Source of the DNA: Bretschneidera sinensis
Lineage: Eukaryota; Streptophyta; Magnoliopsida; Brassicales; Akaniaceae
Assembly: GCA_023935145.1 (NCBI GenBank)
Contig: CM043703.1
Coordinates: 19,827,227 to 19,891,226 of the forward strand
Reading direction: 5' to 3'
DNA length: 64,000 bases
Shown: positions 35,385-48,333 of the stretch, one piece after another
Layout: each line of letters starts with the position of its first letter
How positions within the stretch are numbered: position 1 is the stretch's first letter
Notes under the pieces: generated by a model
The model's input: only the letters and a program-made list of their open reading frames with translations
Told to the model about the DNA's origin: nothing
The model's database searches: none
Program-made: the position numbers and the translations under genes

Positions 35385-38300
35385 ATGGGGAGGTTATTTG
35401 TGGTGAATCTTGAAGGGAAGATCTATAGCTGCAAGCACTGTAGGATCCATCTTGCTCTCTGTGAGGATATCATTTCCAGGGTCAGTGTTCTTTTAATCTC
35501 TTTCATCCCTTGATTCGTTGAGTCTTTCTTGTTTTGTGATATTCTAGTAAAATTTTCATCTGGGTACAATTGTTTGCTTGATGTGGAGTTTTTTTTTTTT
35601 TTTTTTTTATGAGAATAATGTATGCCCTTTGATGGGTACGCTTTATATTTGGGTGTTTTGGTTTTATGACGATTTTAATTAAGTTTATTATGGTGGAGGG
35701 AAATGTTTTCCTAGAAACGAAGAATCAAAGGAAGCTTTAATAATTTGTAAACAATATACTCGAGATATATATATGTGCCATTGTAATGATGGAGCATTTA
35801 TTATAAGGGCTGTTATCCAATGGCATCTTTTTTAATGAACTAATAAATTTGATTACTTAGCAAACTCTCTGATGCTTGATTGGTCAGCCATTATAATTTA
35901 GCTTCAGAAATGAGGAATTTGGGATATTTCCTTTGGGCCCTGTTTTGCCTCTTGATTGAAGTTAAATTATGCTTGCTTTCTTGCTCAAGAATTTCTCTCT
36001 GTAGGATTTCATTGTGGTTAGATTGTAAATGTATACTGTTTTTGCAAGCTCAGTAGTGTAGTAGTGCTTATAAGTTGTTTTTTGCTCAATAATAGTGCTT
36101 ATATGTTGACTTGGAAGGATTTTTTTTGTAAAATGAACTGATATCTGAATGCTAGAAGGGCCTTGATTTCATTATCTTTCAAGGAAATTCTGTGTTTGAT
36201 TTTTGTTTTTGGTTTGTGGTGGAAGTTTTTGCTTAGTTAGATAGTTGGATGTACTATTGTCTCTAAAGGCCCTTGCACTTTTTGACGGTTGTAACTTCTG
36301 GGATGAATTGATGCATTATACATACATGACTAGATTTTCAAAACCGGATTGAAGCCTTATCTTCTTTCTTCTTGATGAAGGACTTGAATGCCTATGATAT
36401 ATTTGTTAAATTTGGATTCCCCGACCTGGTTCATCTGTGCCATGACTAGCTCTCAGTATTGCCCAGCCCTGTCCAGAAATCTTGTTATTGAAAATGCAAT
36501 CATCCTATGGACCGAGCTTCTCACTTAAGCAAGTGCATGTATGGCATCTGAATGCCAGAAGGGCCTTGATTTCATTATCTTTCAAGGAAACTCTGTGTTT
36601 GATTGTTGTTTTTGGTTTGTAGTGGAAGTTTTTGCTTAGTTAGATAGTGGGATGTAATATCTTCTCTGAAGGCCCTTGCACTTTATTACGGTTGTAACTT
36701 CTGGGATGAATTAATGCATTATACATACATGACTAGATTTGCAAAACCGGATTGAAGCCTTATCCTCTTTCTTCTTGATGAAGAACTTGAATGCCTATGA
36801 TATATTTGTTAAATTTGGATTCCCCGACCTGGTTCATCTGTGCCATGACTAGCTCTCAGTATTGCCCAGCCCTGTCCAGAAATCTTGTTATTGAAAATGC
36901 AATCATCCTATGCACCAAGCTTCTCACTTAAACAAGTTCATAAATGACATGTGCCTGAGAGAAAGTAAGGTGCATGATGGTTCTGGTGTGAGTCCTGTGA
37001 CTACTATCCCAAATTATGAGGTTAAGGGTGCTCCAATATCTGATGCTGGCACAGTGTGAAAGTTAGGGAAGTCTTTCATTATTCATGAGAAGTAATTGCT
37101 TTCAAATGTTCGTCTCCTTTGGTGTGCCAAGTTGTGCTTTCTGTTTTAAAGCATAAATTTGGGTCACAATTTCTAGGTCTACATCATTCTTATGCTTTCG
37201 TAACCAGTCATGTCTTGCATACATGCATGCAAATATGCATGACTATAAACATATATTTGCATAGATGCATCTGTCTTTCTTACAAGTATCTTGATGTAGC
37301 AGGTAATAGGTTCTAAGCAGAGTGAGTTGCTTCTGGCACTTGGTTACCTTCCCTATGTTTGGGAAGTAGAAGGGAAAAGAAAGGGGAGAAAATTGAGGGG
37401 TACATGTATCCCTTTTTTGGATGTTTAAAAATAAAGAAAGGAAAGGAAAAGAAAGGATTTAACACACTTTACCATTTAGTCCTTCATTAACATAAGAAAT
37501 GTCATTATAAAGTTAGGGGTATAATGGTGAGTACCATAAAAAATTATAAAGGAGGTACACTCTCCCTCCAAATCCTCCCAATATGGGGGAATTAAAAAAT
37601 GAGGATTTGAAGGGAAATGAAGGGGTACATGTACCCCCTCCTTTTCCTTTCCTCTTATTAAAAGAACTTCCTAAACAAAGGGTACATGTACCCCTTCATT
37701 TCGTTTCCCTCCATTCCCCTCAATCTAAACACATTGTTAATGTTTAGATGATATGGGATTATAATGTTCTTCAGAATGATCTTGATGACAAATCAGCATA
37801 TTGGAGGCTTTTTTCTCGTCTTTTTAACTTTTGACAATTTTCATAGCGTGCAACAATAATGATGTGGGGTTGTATATGAAGCAAAAACACTGACTACTTA
37901 TTTTGCCTGCGCTTTTATTCAGTCTTTTCACTGCAGGCATGGGAAAGCTTATCTCTTCAATAAAGTGTAAGTTTTTCTATGGCCACCTCAATATTACATA
38001 TTCATGTCTCAATTGCAAATCCATCCTGAAATAGTTTATACTGGAATGAGTCTAAAATTTGCCAATTCCGTAAGGTGGCAGTTGTGTTGTGCTAGTACCA
38101 ACCGCTAAAAGGATTAGAAAAGAGAAAGTGTGTGGTTGTAAAAACAGTTATACTGCTTATACTTTCAACTATGTTTGACATGTTGTTAATATATTTCTTG
38201 CTCAATTGGATTTCTGTTTGAAGACTACTCTAGTTCATTTCCCTGAATGGACTATAATTTAATATGTTGTGGTAAACTAAGTTCATTGTTGATCTAGTAA

Positions 38301-39058
38301 GTTGCATATTTCCCTGTAATGATTCAATTATTTGCTCATCATGTACAAGAGATTATTAACTGCTCCAAAGCATCAGTATTTTACCTTTATTTGCCAATTA
38401 TTGTCTCTCTGAAGTCTGAACCCATCTTGCCGGAACAGGGGAGTTGAATGGTAGTGGTGATGTAACTTGTAACTGCAGGGATTATATTTTAATGGGTGAA
38501 ATTGTGACCTAGGATAATCATGGATGTTCATGGACATCTTCTCACTTGCTCTTTTGACAAGATAAGACATTATTTGATCCTAATTGGTCATTTTATGAAT
38601 AAGTTCACATCTCTTATTGTTTTGACAGAGTGAATGTCTCTGTTGGAGAGAAAGACGAAAGAATGATGATTACTGGATTGCATACCGTGGCTGACATTTT
38701 CTGTGTTGGGTGTGGATCAATCCTGGGGTGGAAATATGTAAGATTTGGTAGCAGAGAATTAAAAAATCATGGTTTTTGTGTATTCCCTTGTTTGTGTTAG
38801 TTACTTGGAAGGTTTGTTTCAGGAGACTGCCCATGAGAAGAGCCAGAAGTACAAGGAAGGAAAATCCGTCCTTGAACGGTCAGTAGATGACTAGGTTTAT
38901 GGATAGAGAAACTTATTAGAGTTCCCATTTTGAGATGATGTTCTTAATTGAGGTTTTATGGGTTAATGCTGAGCAGGTGTAAGGTATCTGGTCCTGATGG
39001 AAGCAATTACTGGGTCAGTCGTGAAGCACATGGTGGGAGTGATGCAGATGATGCTTGA
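35385..39058 (+). CDS. Yippee-like zinc-binding protein (five exons)
   Basis: Exons 35385-35480, 37923-37966, 38629-38737, 38823-38878 and 38977-39058 join in frame at GT-AG borders into 128 residues, the usual length for plant Yippee proteins. The protein starts [16 protein letters not shown] (residues 16-19) and CVGC (72-75) are the two CXXC zinc-binding pairs. The family core [32 protein letters not shown] and the end [11 protein letters not shown] are all present. Yippee proteins fold as a zinc-stabilised beta-tent domain; their plant role is poorly known, and metazoan relatives are nuclear or centrosomal. The frame is intact and should be functional. Intron 1 is 2.4 kb and carries a 403-bp tandem duplication and a MITE-like segment. 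Confidence 0.96.
36145..36947 (+). repeat. 403-bp tandem duplication in Yippee intron 1
   Basis: Unit 1 (36145-36547) and unit 2 (36548 to about 36947) both begin CTGAATGC(T/C)AGAAGGGCC. Both end near GCTTCTCACTTAA(G/A)CAAGT. They differ by a few percent through scattered substitutions. The duplication is head-to-tail without a spacer. Confidence 0.93.
37354..37735. mobile_element. Candidate MITE in Yippee intron 1
   Basis: The ends are imperfect inverted repeats: the left (about 37354-37410) has GAAGGGAAAAGAAAGG and GAGGGGTACATGTATCCC; the right (about 37680-37735) has GGGTACATGTACCCCTTC and CCCCTCAATCTAAACA. A third palindromic GGGGTACATGTACCCC lies at about 37623-37640. No target duplication was established and no coding capacity is present, so assignment to a superfamily is not possible. 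Confidence 0.45.
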
Positions 39059-40910
39059 TGACCCACTACACTTCAAATTTCAATTGTACATTCTTTGAAC
39101 CTAACAATTTGTTCAACTCATGTGAATTCTTAAACTGACTATTCCTCATTTCGGCTGCTTTGCCCAACTTGCTGTTAATAACATGATTGAAAACAACCTA
39201 CTGTTTATTCTGATTCGATTGATGTTCAAACTAAATTGAATCTTGTGTCGCAAATTTAAATTGAAAAAGTAGTAAGTTTCAGCTATTTAAGGATTCTCTC
39301 TCACTCCTCTCTCTTAAAACAAAATTATTGGTAATGTAGTTTTTACCCTGACAAATTTTCTTTCTTCTGTTGTGATATACTCCATCACCCCGAGAACTGC
39401 TGAATAATTTGGGATCCAAGTTGGTTAGGTTGATATATGTCAAAAGGGCTTACAGTTTTGTAAAATAATGATTCTAGGGTAGCAATGTTTTTAAGAAAAA
39501 TTGATTTGTCTAGCAATCCCCACTGTCAGTACAAAATTGCACTGTTGCTATCTCCTGTTTGCAGCATAACACTTGCATGTGATTTCCCTTTAGCAGAAAC
39601 GGGTTGTTTGGTAAGCCAACTTATCTATGCATTAAAAAATGCAAACTTACATGAGCCAAATGGTTTGTTATCTTTGTAATGGCATTTATTGATCCATGAT
39701 CAGGCTTATTTTCTTTGTAAGGCACAATTAGGCATCAGAAAACTCAATTTGTCAAGTATTGTGGGAAACTAACCTAAGAGCTGGTAGTTTTAGTCAAAAG
39801 GGCAAGCAGGGTAAACGTGAACCATTCAGATAGATTGATTGACCAGCATTGCTTTTTCTTTTGTGGATGGTTAGTTGTTTCCGTGGCAGAGACTGCTAAC
39901 TTCGATAGGCTGGATTTGTCTTGCACGTAATAATGTCAGTTTTATTGAGTAGGATTAACGCAATGAGCTATTTTTTCAACGCTTAAGATATATCTTTTTT
40001 TCACATTTATGTCAACTTTTTATAAAAAATTATTGGACAAATTTCTCTTCTAACGTAACTTGCTTTCGAGATCAGTAAAATTCGTAAGCACTGAGCACAT
40101 ACTTGTACATTCAGTAAAAGAGAAATAACCATTAATTTTTTTAGCAGCTTAAAACCATTTCTGTACCAATTATTTGCTAACTTGCATAGTCTATTTTTTA
40201 ATATATATAAAGAATTACTACTAGTAAGTTTTATGTCCACATTTTATGATGATGGTGGTGCTATCGATCCGGTTCTTTGGTTACGGAATTTAAAAAGTCT
40301 ATTAGTAATTATAAAAAAATTAAATAATAATTGTTTTAAAAAATTTAAAAATTAAAATTACTGTTTAATTTTCTCAAATTATTAGTGTATTTTTTCTATT
40401 CCATGATAATTCTCATAAATTTGATTTCGTAATATTATCACTCATGTCCTATATAAGTGAATCTCACACTTCTCTATTGATGATTTTTTTTTTCCTTTAT
40501 AGAAAAATATTTTAGTTAATTATTTTACACAAAGGTTAAAAATAGATTTTAATACGAAACTGACTTGAATTTTATATGAATCCATTTTTTTCCAATATGC
40601 TCCACCAAAATTTAGACGCTTGATGAAAAACTTTACCAAGATAGAAGAAAGCGATAATATTAAACAAATCCAGCGAATAATCATAATATCTATCGCTTTC
40701 GGTGCATAATTGCTTTTCCTTTTCAAATCCTTGCATGTGAACCAATGTAGAAAGAGTAAGATTTAATAAATCCTACGTAATAAAAGTAAGGAAAAGAACA
40801 TCCAAGACAAAAAAAAATTGGCAAATATAAATGCCTTAATAAAAAAAAAATCTTTACCATTACCTTTAATATGATAGAATTAAAGTTTGAAAATTAAATT
40901 GAGATAGAAT
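39059..40910. other. Spacer downstream of the Yippee-like gene
   Basis: This holds the Yippee 3' UTR at its left end and otherwise AT-rich DNA with short ORFs lacking motifs. I see no gene. Confidence 0.5.
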
Positions 40911-41287
40911 TAGAGGTGGACACGAGTTGAGTCGAGCATTAATATTTAGGTGTTTTATGTCTGCTTGACTTAAAATAAATAGATTCAAATTTGATAACAA
41001 ACAAGCTTAGTCAAGTCTGAACTCGAGCTTGAACCAAAACTTTAAATTGTTCATTCGAACTAGAACTCGAATTTTAATAAATATAAAATATTAATATAAA
41101 TATTAATTCGAACTCGATAATATTTTCTCGAACTGTTCTAGAACCTTTCAAACCGAACTTTGAAGTATTCGAGCTGGCTTGATAATCCAATTGAGTCTAA
41201 TTTTCGAGCTCGAACTCGATCGAACTGAATTTTGACCAAACTCGAGCTCGAACAACTCGAAAAAAACTCGATTCGAATCCACTCTTA
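40911..41287. mobile_element. Foldback MITE rich in CTCGAGCTCGAA motifs (copy 1)
   Basis: A segment of about 377 bp filled with ACTCGA/GAGCTCGAA motifs in both orientations. The left end AGAGGTGGACACGAGTTGAG and the right end (inverse AAGAGTGGATTCGAATCGAG) form imperfect inverted repeats. A second, interrupted copy lies at about 48911-49024 plus 57594-57850. No coding capacity is present. Confidence 0.6.
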
Positions 41288-42107
41288 AATAGAATCATAA
41301 CTTTTTCTAAAAAATTTACTATAGAAAAATTATAAATTCAGTCTAATTTTAATTTCAAGTTTTAATTGCATATCATTGAATGCAACGTAATTAAAAAATT
41401 ATTATCATATCATCCATATGATTAACAAACAATTACCCGTGAATGCACACAACGAGTTCTACAATCATACAGATAAATATAAACACGTAAAACAGTTTTT
41501 GTTAAATAATTTAGAAACTTCCGACCTAATAATTATTCCTTCGTGCTGTTGTGGACGTTACTCCATTGCGTGACCGAACAAGCAATCCATTTTCGTTTAT
41601 TTTACAACAGAAAATAGATAGCTCCAAGGAAAAATTGCATGATGCCCACTTTCTACTTATGACACCGGAAAAAGAATGCAGCATATTCTGAAAAGAGTAA
41701 AAAAAAAAAGTGAATTTATTTTAATAGTGTAGCGCACAGATTATTTTATGTTTCCTCAGTCGAGGAAAATATCCAGCTATACGAAAACGTAAAAACGTCA
41801 AATTGAACACCAATTGTCCAAAATCCACCTTTATTTCATTCCGAAAACTAAGAGAATAAACAGCAGGAGACATCATACAAGCCACAAAATTCTTTATGAT
41901 ATGAACATACAAGCCACGAAATGAGTGTATTTCCACTGATAATGAATCAAATGAAAGCAATCCAAGAAGTGCAGCAATGCCGCATGTAGTACCTTTAGCA
42001 AACAATATGATAAAAAGATGTATGACTCAGCAGCAACTTGAGCTCGCGCTACAGAATGTACATCTTCAATTTTGCGACAAATTAAAAAAATCTAAATAGA
42101 GTCGAAG
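41288..42107. other. Spacer and presumed ATE1 3' UTR
   Basis: There is no gene other than the likely ATE1 3' untranslated region near 41700-42107. The 94-residue frame at 41721-42005 has no recognised motif and overlaps that presumed UTR. Confidence 0.4.
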
Positions 42108-45100
42108 TCACCTAAGTGAATAAACCATTCGTTCAGACAGCTCTGCGCCCACAACCCTTTCATATCTATCCAACTGGGATTCCAAGTAACTCCTTTCTGA
42201 GGGACCGAAAGCTCGTTGAAGATCCTACAAGAAAGAAGAAATCCATAAGAAAATGAAATCAGAAAGAAAACCTTAAAAGGAAAAAGAAAATCACAGAGAA
42301 ACTAGAGCAAGTTGGACTGGATGACACTTCAGATAGCTCTGACTAGTTTCTTGTCTAAGGACACATCAGTTATGTATCATGTTATTTGAGTAGCCTTCCA
42401 ATATACGATATCCACACTGCAAAGAACGATCAACTACACCACTGTATTATTTGATCAATCAATATATGCATAGTGTCCTGGGAGTACATGAGAATCACGA
42501 TAAAAATATAAATACAAACATTGTTTTCCCTTACTATTTTTCCCTTCTACCCCACTAAACCTCACCATAGCGGTTATTATACCACCAAAATAAAAAGTGA
42601 GCCAGTAGATGAATACCAGCTATGAAATTTTTTGTCCCAATTACAAAATATTTATGATTCAGTCATCAATACACCAAAGCATTAAGTATATATTTGTACC
42701 TTGTATCTAACTCGAGATCCCTTTAACCCAATTAGAATATTAGTGACATCACCATCCTTTATTCAAGATGTCTGACCACTGGTTTCAGGGTCCAACTCAT
42801 CATCAGAACTTTGAGATTCAGGTTCAATCATTTCTTCATCGTTATCGATAAGAATATCGTTCGAGTCTTCTTGGCCAGTGTCATCATCATAATGCTGATT
42901 CTCCATGACATTTTTGGAGACACGAGGTGCTGAGGACTCCCCATTTTCTAAAATGGCAAAATCTGACAAGACAACATATGGCTTTCTGTCAAGCAATGGC
43001 CTCACGATATCAAATGGGACCCACCTGGAAATATTACTTCAGCTCATAAGATTTCATGTTGCAATTACAAGCAAATAAAATTATTAATTGTAATGATGAG
43101 ATATAATTTAAGTTATACATTTCAAGGGCTGGACTCAAAGATATCAGTTACACTTGAGGAATAGAAATCAAGTGACTGACCAAAGAGAAACACAAGCTCA
43201 TGGAACGAGAGAACATGTCGAGGGTGAATTGGTTGCAATTATAGGTATTTTTATTCCTTTTTTCCTTTCCCGTTCTTTTCCTGACTTCTAATGATGACAA
43301 GCAATCAATGGCAGACTCTCAAGCTGGCTCAAGCACATCTAATCGTCACTCCAGTAAAAAGTGGCATCCTCAAATGTCCAATTCTTTATAGGAGTATGTA
43401 TCAGATCAAGGATGCATGGGTGATTGGAACCATGCGATACAGATTATTATCAAGGGTATATACAAGGCAGAAAACTAGAGCGATTCTCAACATTCACAGA
43501 TGCCTCTATTTTACTACATCAATTGCATAAAGAAATTTAACAAATATATTCCTAAAAGATAATCCAATCATGGCATCGAAAATCATCACACAAAAATAGA
43601 AAGATTTTTGGGGAATCACACACAATAGGAAACTGGATGAAGATGATCCCATATATTAGTCGATATATTAAAAAAGTAACTACCATGCCCTCATATTCAC
43701 TGGTCAGTTGCTAAATGTAGAACTTACCGGCAACGTAAAGGACAGAGAAGCTCGGATGGTCGATATGCTGCTTTATATCTCATCTTACTACAGGAGTGTA
43801 TGTAATAACCAAGATAGTAGTACTGAAGACTAGGGCAATTGGCTTCATTCTTTTTCACCCAGCCTAATTCTTGCAGGGCTGAATACTTTCCCAGAGATAG
43901 AAAGGCATAATCTGGGTCCCAGAACAAATATTTACTTGACAAACATCTAGGGAGGATGTCTATCACACCAACTGCAACTAGCTGGCCATCAATCACATAT
44001 TGCTGATGGAAAGAGCCAAAGCCACAGGGAGGAACCTCACTATCACCAGATGGTGAAACAAATACTAAGGGAGTGTCAACCAAAAACCTCCTGTATGAGC
44101 TTTCTGTAACGTGATCTGGTGCATCATTATGCACTTTTATCTGATATTGTCTATACAATGCAAACTCTTCTGGGTCAAAACTGGACCTTTTTAAATGAAT
44201 CTCAAGCTTCCGCGTTTTCAATTGAGGATGTTCAGAGCACTTCCTATAACATAGATTTTTGCTGTCACTGCCTGTGACAGATTCTTTGCAAACAGTAACA
44301 ACTGGAACATCTTTATCTAAAAAAACATCTTTTGCAGCAGAATAGAAGTTAACATGTCCATTGCAAGCCCTCATGGACAGACCAAAAGTTTCTGACAGTT
44401 GATTCATCAAACTTGCCAACTTATCAGCAATAATTTTGGGAGATGAAGCATTTTCTTCTCTACTATTTCTCAACACTCTTAACTGGTGCACATCCTTCTC
44501 AGCTGATTGTGCCCGCCTCAAAGCAGCCGCTATTTGGAATGCGATGTTGCTGGAGTATAAAAGATCTTCTGATCCTTCAGTTAATAGCTTCCTTTTAGCT
44601 CCTAAGACCTTTTTGACAGAAGCTTTAGGTAATTGAGTACCAGAAGGAAATTCCCCACTTTCGATGCATGTACGTACCACATTGTCGATTTGTTCAGACA
44701 GAGAATGCATAATTGATTCTTCCTTATTCTTTTCTTCATTGTTACCAGACAAGGATTTCGTCTCTGCTGAGCTTGAAACTTCATGATGCGAACAGCTGCA
44801 TGTATCCTTAGAAGTATTCGGCACCTCTATTTGATCAACGGGCTTTTTCAGATCCAGTGTGCCATCTAAAAACCTAGGCATATACCATCATCAGTACCCA
44901 AATTAGAACTACAGCTACTCTAAAAGTGGTATGCATACAACTAGAAAGAGAGAGTGAGAGCATGGAAACATCAAATACATTCAGATTGGATAATGCAGAT
45001 GGATGCTAACCAGGAGAAAATATCGTCAGACAGTAAAAAAGCAGGCAAAAGAATGATGCTTAAGTATACATGTCAATATGTTTACGCCAGTTAACCAAAA

Positions 45101-46948
45101 AATAAAATTAAAAAAGAATAAGAAGAAACGAAAAGACTACACAAGTATACCTTTGAGTTCGTCTATACACTCGAAGTTGCTCTTTAGAAGGAACAAAATC
45201 ACTTGCCCTCAAACGAATGGTATAAGCTGGGCAGCATGTCCTTTCCATCTCAGGTTTGTAAAGGAAACACCCAGATCTTCTCCAGCCTCGATCAAGAAGA
45301 TCTACCAATAAAGCAATAGAGTAAAAATCTAACAACTGAAATTATACTATAACCAACAAAAGCAAAGAATCATTTTAAATTTACAGATCTTATTCTAAGG
45401 TTAAAGCGCTATTAATCAAGGGATAAAAAAAAAGCTAAAGCATCTGCCACAAAAGAGACGGGGCAGAGAATAGAAATCAATTGCCAGATGTTTACCACAT
45501 TACTAAACGGAAAATAAATAAACATTGCACTCATAGAAACCCTGGGAAGACTCTTAACTCCCACAATCCCATTAATCCATTATTATTTCAATGCCCTCGA
45601 TAAATAGGGCATAAAAAATACACAAGTAAAAAAAATTGCATAGATTTAACTTAAAAGGGGGAAAAAGGGGGGGGGGGGGGGGAGGAGGAAGAACAGGAGA
45701 CACTTGATATCATCAGGTTACTGGTGATTGACACGATATAACAAACTTTCACCAAGGAGTCAAGAGAAGGCTCACATATGATATGCCGGTTTCGTGCATA
45801 CTAAAAGCACAATAATCCATCCAGACCATTGCATGTATGTTATAGAACCACAAATATTCAAGCGTCACACCTTTTAGCTTTTTACGACAATATGACCTAC
45901 AAACTACAATTTGGGAACTATATAGAACAAACAAGAGATTATTTGAGTATAAATTACAAGTGTTGATTTTGTAAAATATAGCAAAAGGCCGAATAGACCA
46001 ACCTTGGTAGTCATCAACTGTAATGCTGTGTGCCCATAAATCTGCACAAACAAGGCAAAATAGGAGGGGGGGGGGGGGGGGGGGAATAATAAGAACCAAG
46101 CATCTGTTGTCTAAATTATTGTTTAATTGCACAAGGAAGAAACAATTCTTGAGACAGATAAGAACTAATCTATACTCATCAATATCATCCTCCTGAGATG
46201 AAACTTAAACCTACAACCACGAACTAACTTTCTTTCTTTCAATCAGTTTGTTTATGTCAACATTTACATTTATGTTTCTACTCTATAGAAATGCTATATG
46301 TTTTAAAATCTGAATCCATTTAGCATAATTTGGTCAACAAACAAATAAACATTAGTGCTGTACTTACTCATATTTAATGAAAGCTAGACTTCAGAAATTT
46401 TTCAGCTTTGAAATGAAACACAAGATTAGTTAATTGTCAAAGAAGTCCAAAAAGAATAAAACTGAAACAAAAGCAGCATTAATTTGATCATTTTTCAAAT
46501 ATTGTAAATTACCAAAATAAATATAGTGAACAATGATTGATCGTAACATACCTCACAAATTCAACTCATTTCCATCAACAAAAGTAAAACAAACTCGAAT
46601 TATCCACAAAAAAACTAGTATATTTACTTAATTAGCAACAATTACACCTCGCAAAACCACATTCTTCACGCTCTTTCAATCAATCCAAACATATCATAGA
46701 ACCAACCAAGAAAATATACTAAGATTTACCAATTTGATCAGTGTAATTCAAGTTATTCAATAATCAAATTAATCACAAAATCAAAATTAAAATTAAAACG
46801 ACAGACCGTGAGAGAAGCTGGTGCGACCAGGGGATCTACAATAACCACAAGAACTTCTACGCCTACCCCAATCAACCACCACACTTTCTCCTCTGTTATT
46901 GTTGCTATTGCTGCTACTAGCTTCGCTTCTCATTTTCGATTTCCTCAT
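42108..46948 (-). CDS. ATE1: Arginyl-tRNA-protein transferase, six exons, with in-frame TGA
   Basis: ATE1 transfers Arg from Arg-tRNA to N-terminal Asp, Glu or oxidised Cys, marking proteins for the Arg/N-degron pathway. Exons (minus strand): 46948-46807, 46041-46003, 45301-45151, 44873-43728, 43024-42700, 42224-42108; all have GT-AG borders and phases agree over 1,920 nt. The N-terminal Cys motifs CGYC (34-37) and CC (83-84) are those that bind a metal or Fe-S cluster in the family. The C-terminal catalytic domain has TESSYRRFLVDTPLVFV, GFGSFHQQYVIDGQLVAVG, CLSSKYLFWDPDYAFLSLGK and YYYLGYYIHSC. A TGA at 42763-42765 stops translation after residue 579; without it the frame continues 59 more codons into conserved sequence. 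ATG 46933 is an alternative start five codons downstream. Confidence 0.95.
45665..45690. repeat. Poly-G tract in ATE1 intron
   Basis: An uninterrupted run of more than 12 G on the + strand (about 45668-45682) is followed by GGAGGAGG. A second run of about 16 G lies at 46067-46083. Both lie in introns of ATE1, so the transcript carries C-runs. Confidence 0.9.
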
Positions 46949-47051
46949 TGAAATCGAGTAAATTTGGGAGTTTTCAGCACCAAAAATACGACACCGTTCT
47001 CTCCTCTAAGCACGTCTCTGTGTATCTAACAATCTAAGCGATTGACTGAGT

Positions 47052-47085
<34 letters not shown>

Positions 47086-48330
47086 TAATTTAAATCGAAG
47101 CAGAAATTCGTTGCAAGTTTCAAATATAAATGAAATGCTACACTGAAGGCAGTCGGATCAAAGGAAATAAAATATTTATTTTTAAATTTTTTATTTAAAG
47201 TCGAGATCGATAATTGTATCATATACATATACATGTCAATGTATCAAACAAAAACTTCACCACCAACTAATCATAGATTTGGATGTAATTGATCTAAAAT
47301 CTAAAGTTAAGTTAGCAAAATCGGAATGGTAAAAACCTCAACCCAACTTTTGTTGTGGCTAACTTTTGATCTAATCCAATTTGGTTAAACTGATTTAGAT
47401 TGATTTTGAATTTTTGATTTAATTTATTTTCTTGTTTTAAAAATTAATTCAAATATATTACATAAAAATATTTTATCTATGCTTTAATTTTAATGTAAAA
47501 ACACGCACAGAATGATTTTTTAAATCTATAAACACATTATTTTTATTAATCGCATATTTGTACCTTTAATTGCTACTCTTGCCCTCAATAATTACAAAAT
47601 GTGTAAAAAAACACGTTTAATTGAGTTATTTTTCATTTTAATTTCATTTTCATAAGATCGTCGATTCAATAACATAAAATTTAATACAAAGAAGAGAGGT
47701 TATAGAACATTTAACATAAAATGTTTTTTTATTTGTAATAAGTATTCACGATACCAAGTTGATAACAAAATTTAATTTTATAAAGTATTAATTAAAATAA
47801 TTATCTTAATACTTAATGTTTTAGATAATAACTAATTATGATATACGTGATCCATACTACTTAATGATATAAGTTCATTATTATCAAAGCCTTTTTTTTT
47901 ATATTAGCTTGAATTAGATGGTGACCTAACATTATAAATATATTTTCATCGGGTTATCAAATCGTCGGGTTCATATTTTTTCAACCTAAACCCAAATCAA
48001 AATCTTAAAAACACAAACCAACTCAATGTATTACATTGGTTTGGGTCAATTTTAATATTCAATGGCATAGCTAAAAATGGTTGCTGTATGAGTTAATCTT
48101 TGGCAAGGAAGTTGTGTACATGCAATTTGAGTGTTGTTTCAAGTATTGGCTGCAGAAAATTGGAAAAAATACAGCAAATATTAACATGACGTTTTTTATA
48201 CTATTCTATGAAGAAGATATTCTTTTAACGTTACTGGCACTATCCAAATACAAAATGAAAGACACGGGCCTATACAGATGAGATACAAGAATTGAAGACA
48301 TAAAAACAAGAAATTCAATCTAAGCATTAT
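46949..48330. promoter_or_regulatory. ATE1 upstream region
   Basis: A CT then TA microsatellite (about 47053-47082) sits about 110 bp upstream of the ATE1 start codon, a common setting for plant 5' leaders and promoters. Further out the DNA is AT-rich and I see no gene. Transcription start is not determined. Confidence 0.4.
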
Positions 48331-48333
48331 ACT

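Noticed and set aside
41721..42005. A 94-residue minus-strand frame downstream of ATE1
   Set aside because: It has no motif, lies in the presumed ATE1 3' UTR on the same strand, and follows a normal stop codon.
45749..46132. A 127-residue minus-strand frame with a Pro run
   Set aside because: It spans ATE1 exon 2 and intron sequence; the Pro run is the intronic poly-C tract. Only 46003-46041 is exon.
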